Shown piece after piece: positions 63,646 through 64,000 of a stretch of 64,000 nucleotides of DNA. The notes under the pieces are model-generated. The model had not been told where the DNA came from, did no database searches, and was given only the letters and a program-made list of their open reading frames with translations. The translations under genes were made by a program, and so were the position numbers. This DNA comes from Coprobacter tertius (GTDB taxonomy: Bacteria; Bacteroidota; Bacteroidia; Bacteroidales; Coprobacteraceae): the NCBI RefSeq assembly GCF_024330105.1, contig NZ_JANDHW010000010.1:33830-97829 (forward strand). The letters are read 5' to 3'. Every line of letters starts with the position of its first letter. The stretch's first letter is position 1.

Positions 63646-64000
63646 GTTGTATTTTGCTTTCAAAATGTTATCTTTGTGTGATCAGAAACAGCTAGATTAT
63701 ACGGGCGAAAAGCTATTTGTAGTTGTATTTTGCTTTCAAAATGTTATCTTTGTGTCATCAGAAACAGCCAACAATCAGAAATACACAGGCACCCATCCGT
63801 TGTATTTTGCTTTCAAAATGTTATCTTTGTGTGATCAGAAACAGCTAGATTATACGGGCGAAAAGCTATTTGTAGTTGTATTTTGCTTTCAAAATGTTAT
63901 CTTTGTGTCATCAGAAACAGCCAACAATCAGAAATACACAGGCACCCATCCGTTGTATTTTGCTTTCAAAATGTTATCTTTGTGTGATCAGAAACAGCTA
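63646..64000 (+). repeat. Tandem duplication of a two-spacer block within the CRISPR array
   Basis: A 153-bp unit (repeat, 29-bp spacer, variant repeat, 30-bp spacer) occurs at 63646-63798 and again at 63799-63951, and the sequence from 63952 to the edge matches the start of a third unit. The copies look identical, including the private G-to-C change in the second repeat of each unit. Confidence 0.9.
63647..63676 (+). promoter_or_regulatory. Bacteroidetes promoter embedded in each CRISPR repeat
   Basis: Within the repeat, TTG at repeat positions 2-4 and TATCTTTG at 24-31 are separated by 19 nt, a consensus -33/-7 pair. Here it is given for the first intact repeat; the same element recurs in the repeats at 63722, 63799, 63875 and 63952. 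The degenerate first repeat keeps the -7 (TACCTTTG) but has lost the TTG. Transcription would start near repeat position 38, just before each spacer. Confidence 0.6.

Larger units (their letters stand above)
63569..64000 (+). CRISPR. CRISPR array, type II-C-like 47-bp repeat (left end; continues past the window)
   Basis: Six repeats of 47 bp beginning GTTGTATTTTGC and ending GAAACAGC, starting at 63569, 63646, 63722, 63799, 63875 and 63952, with 29-30-bp spacers. The first repeat (63569-63615) differs from the consensus at six positions, including the first bases, and marks the terminal (old) end. Repeats at 63722 and 63875 share a G-to-C change. The length and the GTTGT...AAACAGC ends match the Cas9-associated type II-C repeats of Bacteroides. 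Spacers 2 and 4 are identical, as are 3 and 5; the two bases after the last repeat fit a third copy of spacer 2. No cas gene or tracrRNA lies in the window; they should be to the right. Confidence 0.95.

Overview
The window is a chromosomal segment from a member of the Bacteroidales. The evidence is two SusC/SusD outer-membrane systems with an ECF sigma/FecR pair, promoters of the Bacteroidetes type (TTG about 19-20 nt upstream of TAnnTTTG), many signal-peptide lipoproteins, a DapDH, a sodium-pumping methylmalonyl-CoA decarboxylase operon, and a 47-bp type II-C-like CRISPR repeat. Composition looks moderately AT-rich (about 40% GC by eye). A Barnesiellaceae/Coprobacter-like gut bacterium would fit, but the genus cannot be fixed from this sequence.

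Layout. 1-3.0 kb (minus strand): methylmalonyl-CoA epimerase, decarboxylase alpha subunit and an OadG-like gamma subunit carrying a lamin-tail domain, the end of propionate metabolism. 3.4-15.6 kb: housekeeping genes (dnaK, an outer-membrane protein, pirin, MgtC-like protein, a Nudix-type regulator, meso-diaminopimelate dehydrogenase, lgt, DoxX-like protein, DEAD-box helicase, and two PLP enzymes of sulfur amino acid metabolism). 15.7-17.8 kb (minus): a tightly overlapping three-gene cassette of a GNAT-like protein, an IbrA-like PP-loop/DUF3440 protein and an IbrB-like ParB-fold protein, the least explained gene system here. 18-25.9 kb: DUF456 protein, PAP2 phosphatase with a C-terminal barrel, a candidate structured RNA, a short ResB/CcsA-like membrane protein, EamA transporter, N-acetylhexosamine 1-kinase-like protein, esterase-like hydrolase and a divergent dihydroorotate dehydrogenase.

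26-63.4 kb is a large host-glycan region. A membrane propeller-AraC regulator (minus) faces an ECF sigma/anti-sigma pair that leads a SusC(STN)/SusD operon with two surface glycan-binding-type lipoproteins or secreted proteins, a GH123-like protein and a GH20 hexosaminidase. Converging on it is a minus-strand operon GH88 - PL8 chondroitinase - sulfatase. Divergent from that is a second SusC/SusD/DUF5017/PL8 operon. Together these can bind, import and depolymerise chondroitin/dermatan sulfate or hyaluronan, split the unsaturated disaccharides, desulfate them and trim hexosamines. The region closes with GH97 - GH125 - DUF4965, which suggests alpha-linked galactose/glucose and mannose from other host or yeast glycans.

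63.6 kb to the right edge: the start of a CRISPR array with a degenerate terminal repeat, a tandemly duplicated two-spacer block, and a Bacteroidetes promoter inside every intact repeat. The cas genes and tracrRNA are not in the window.
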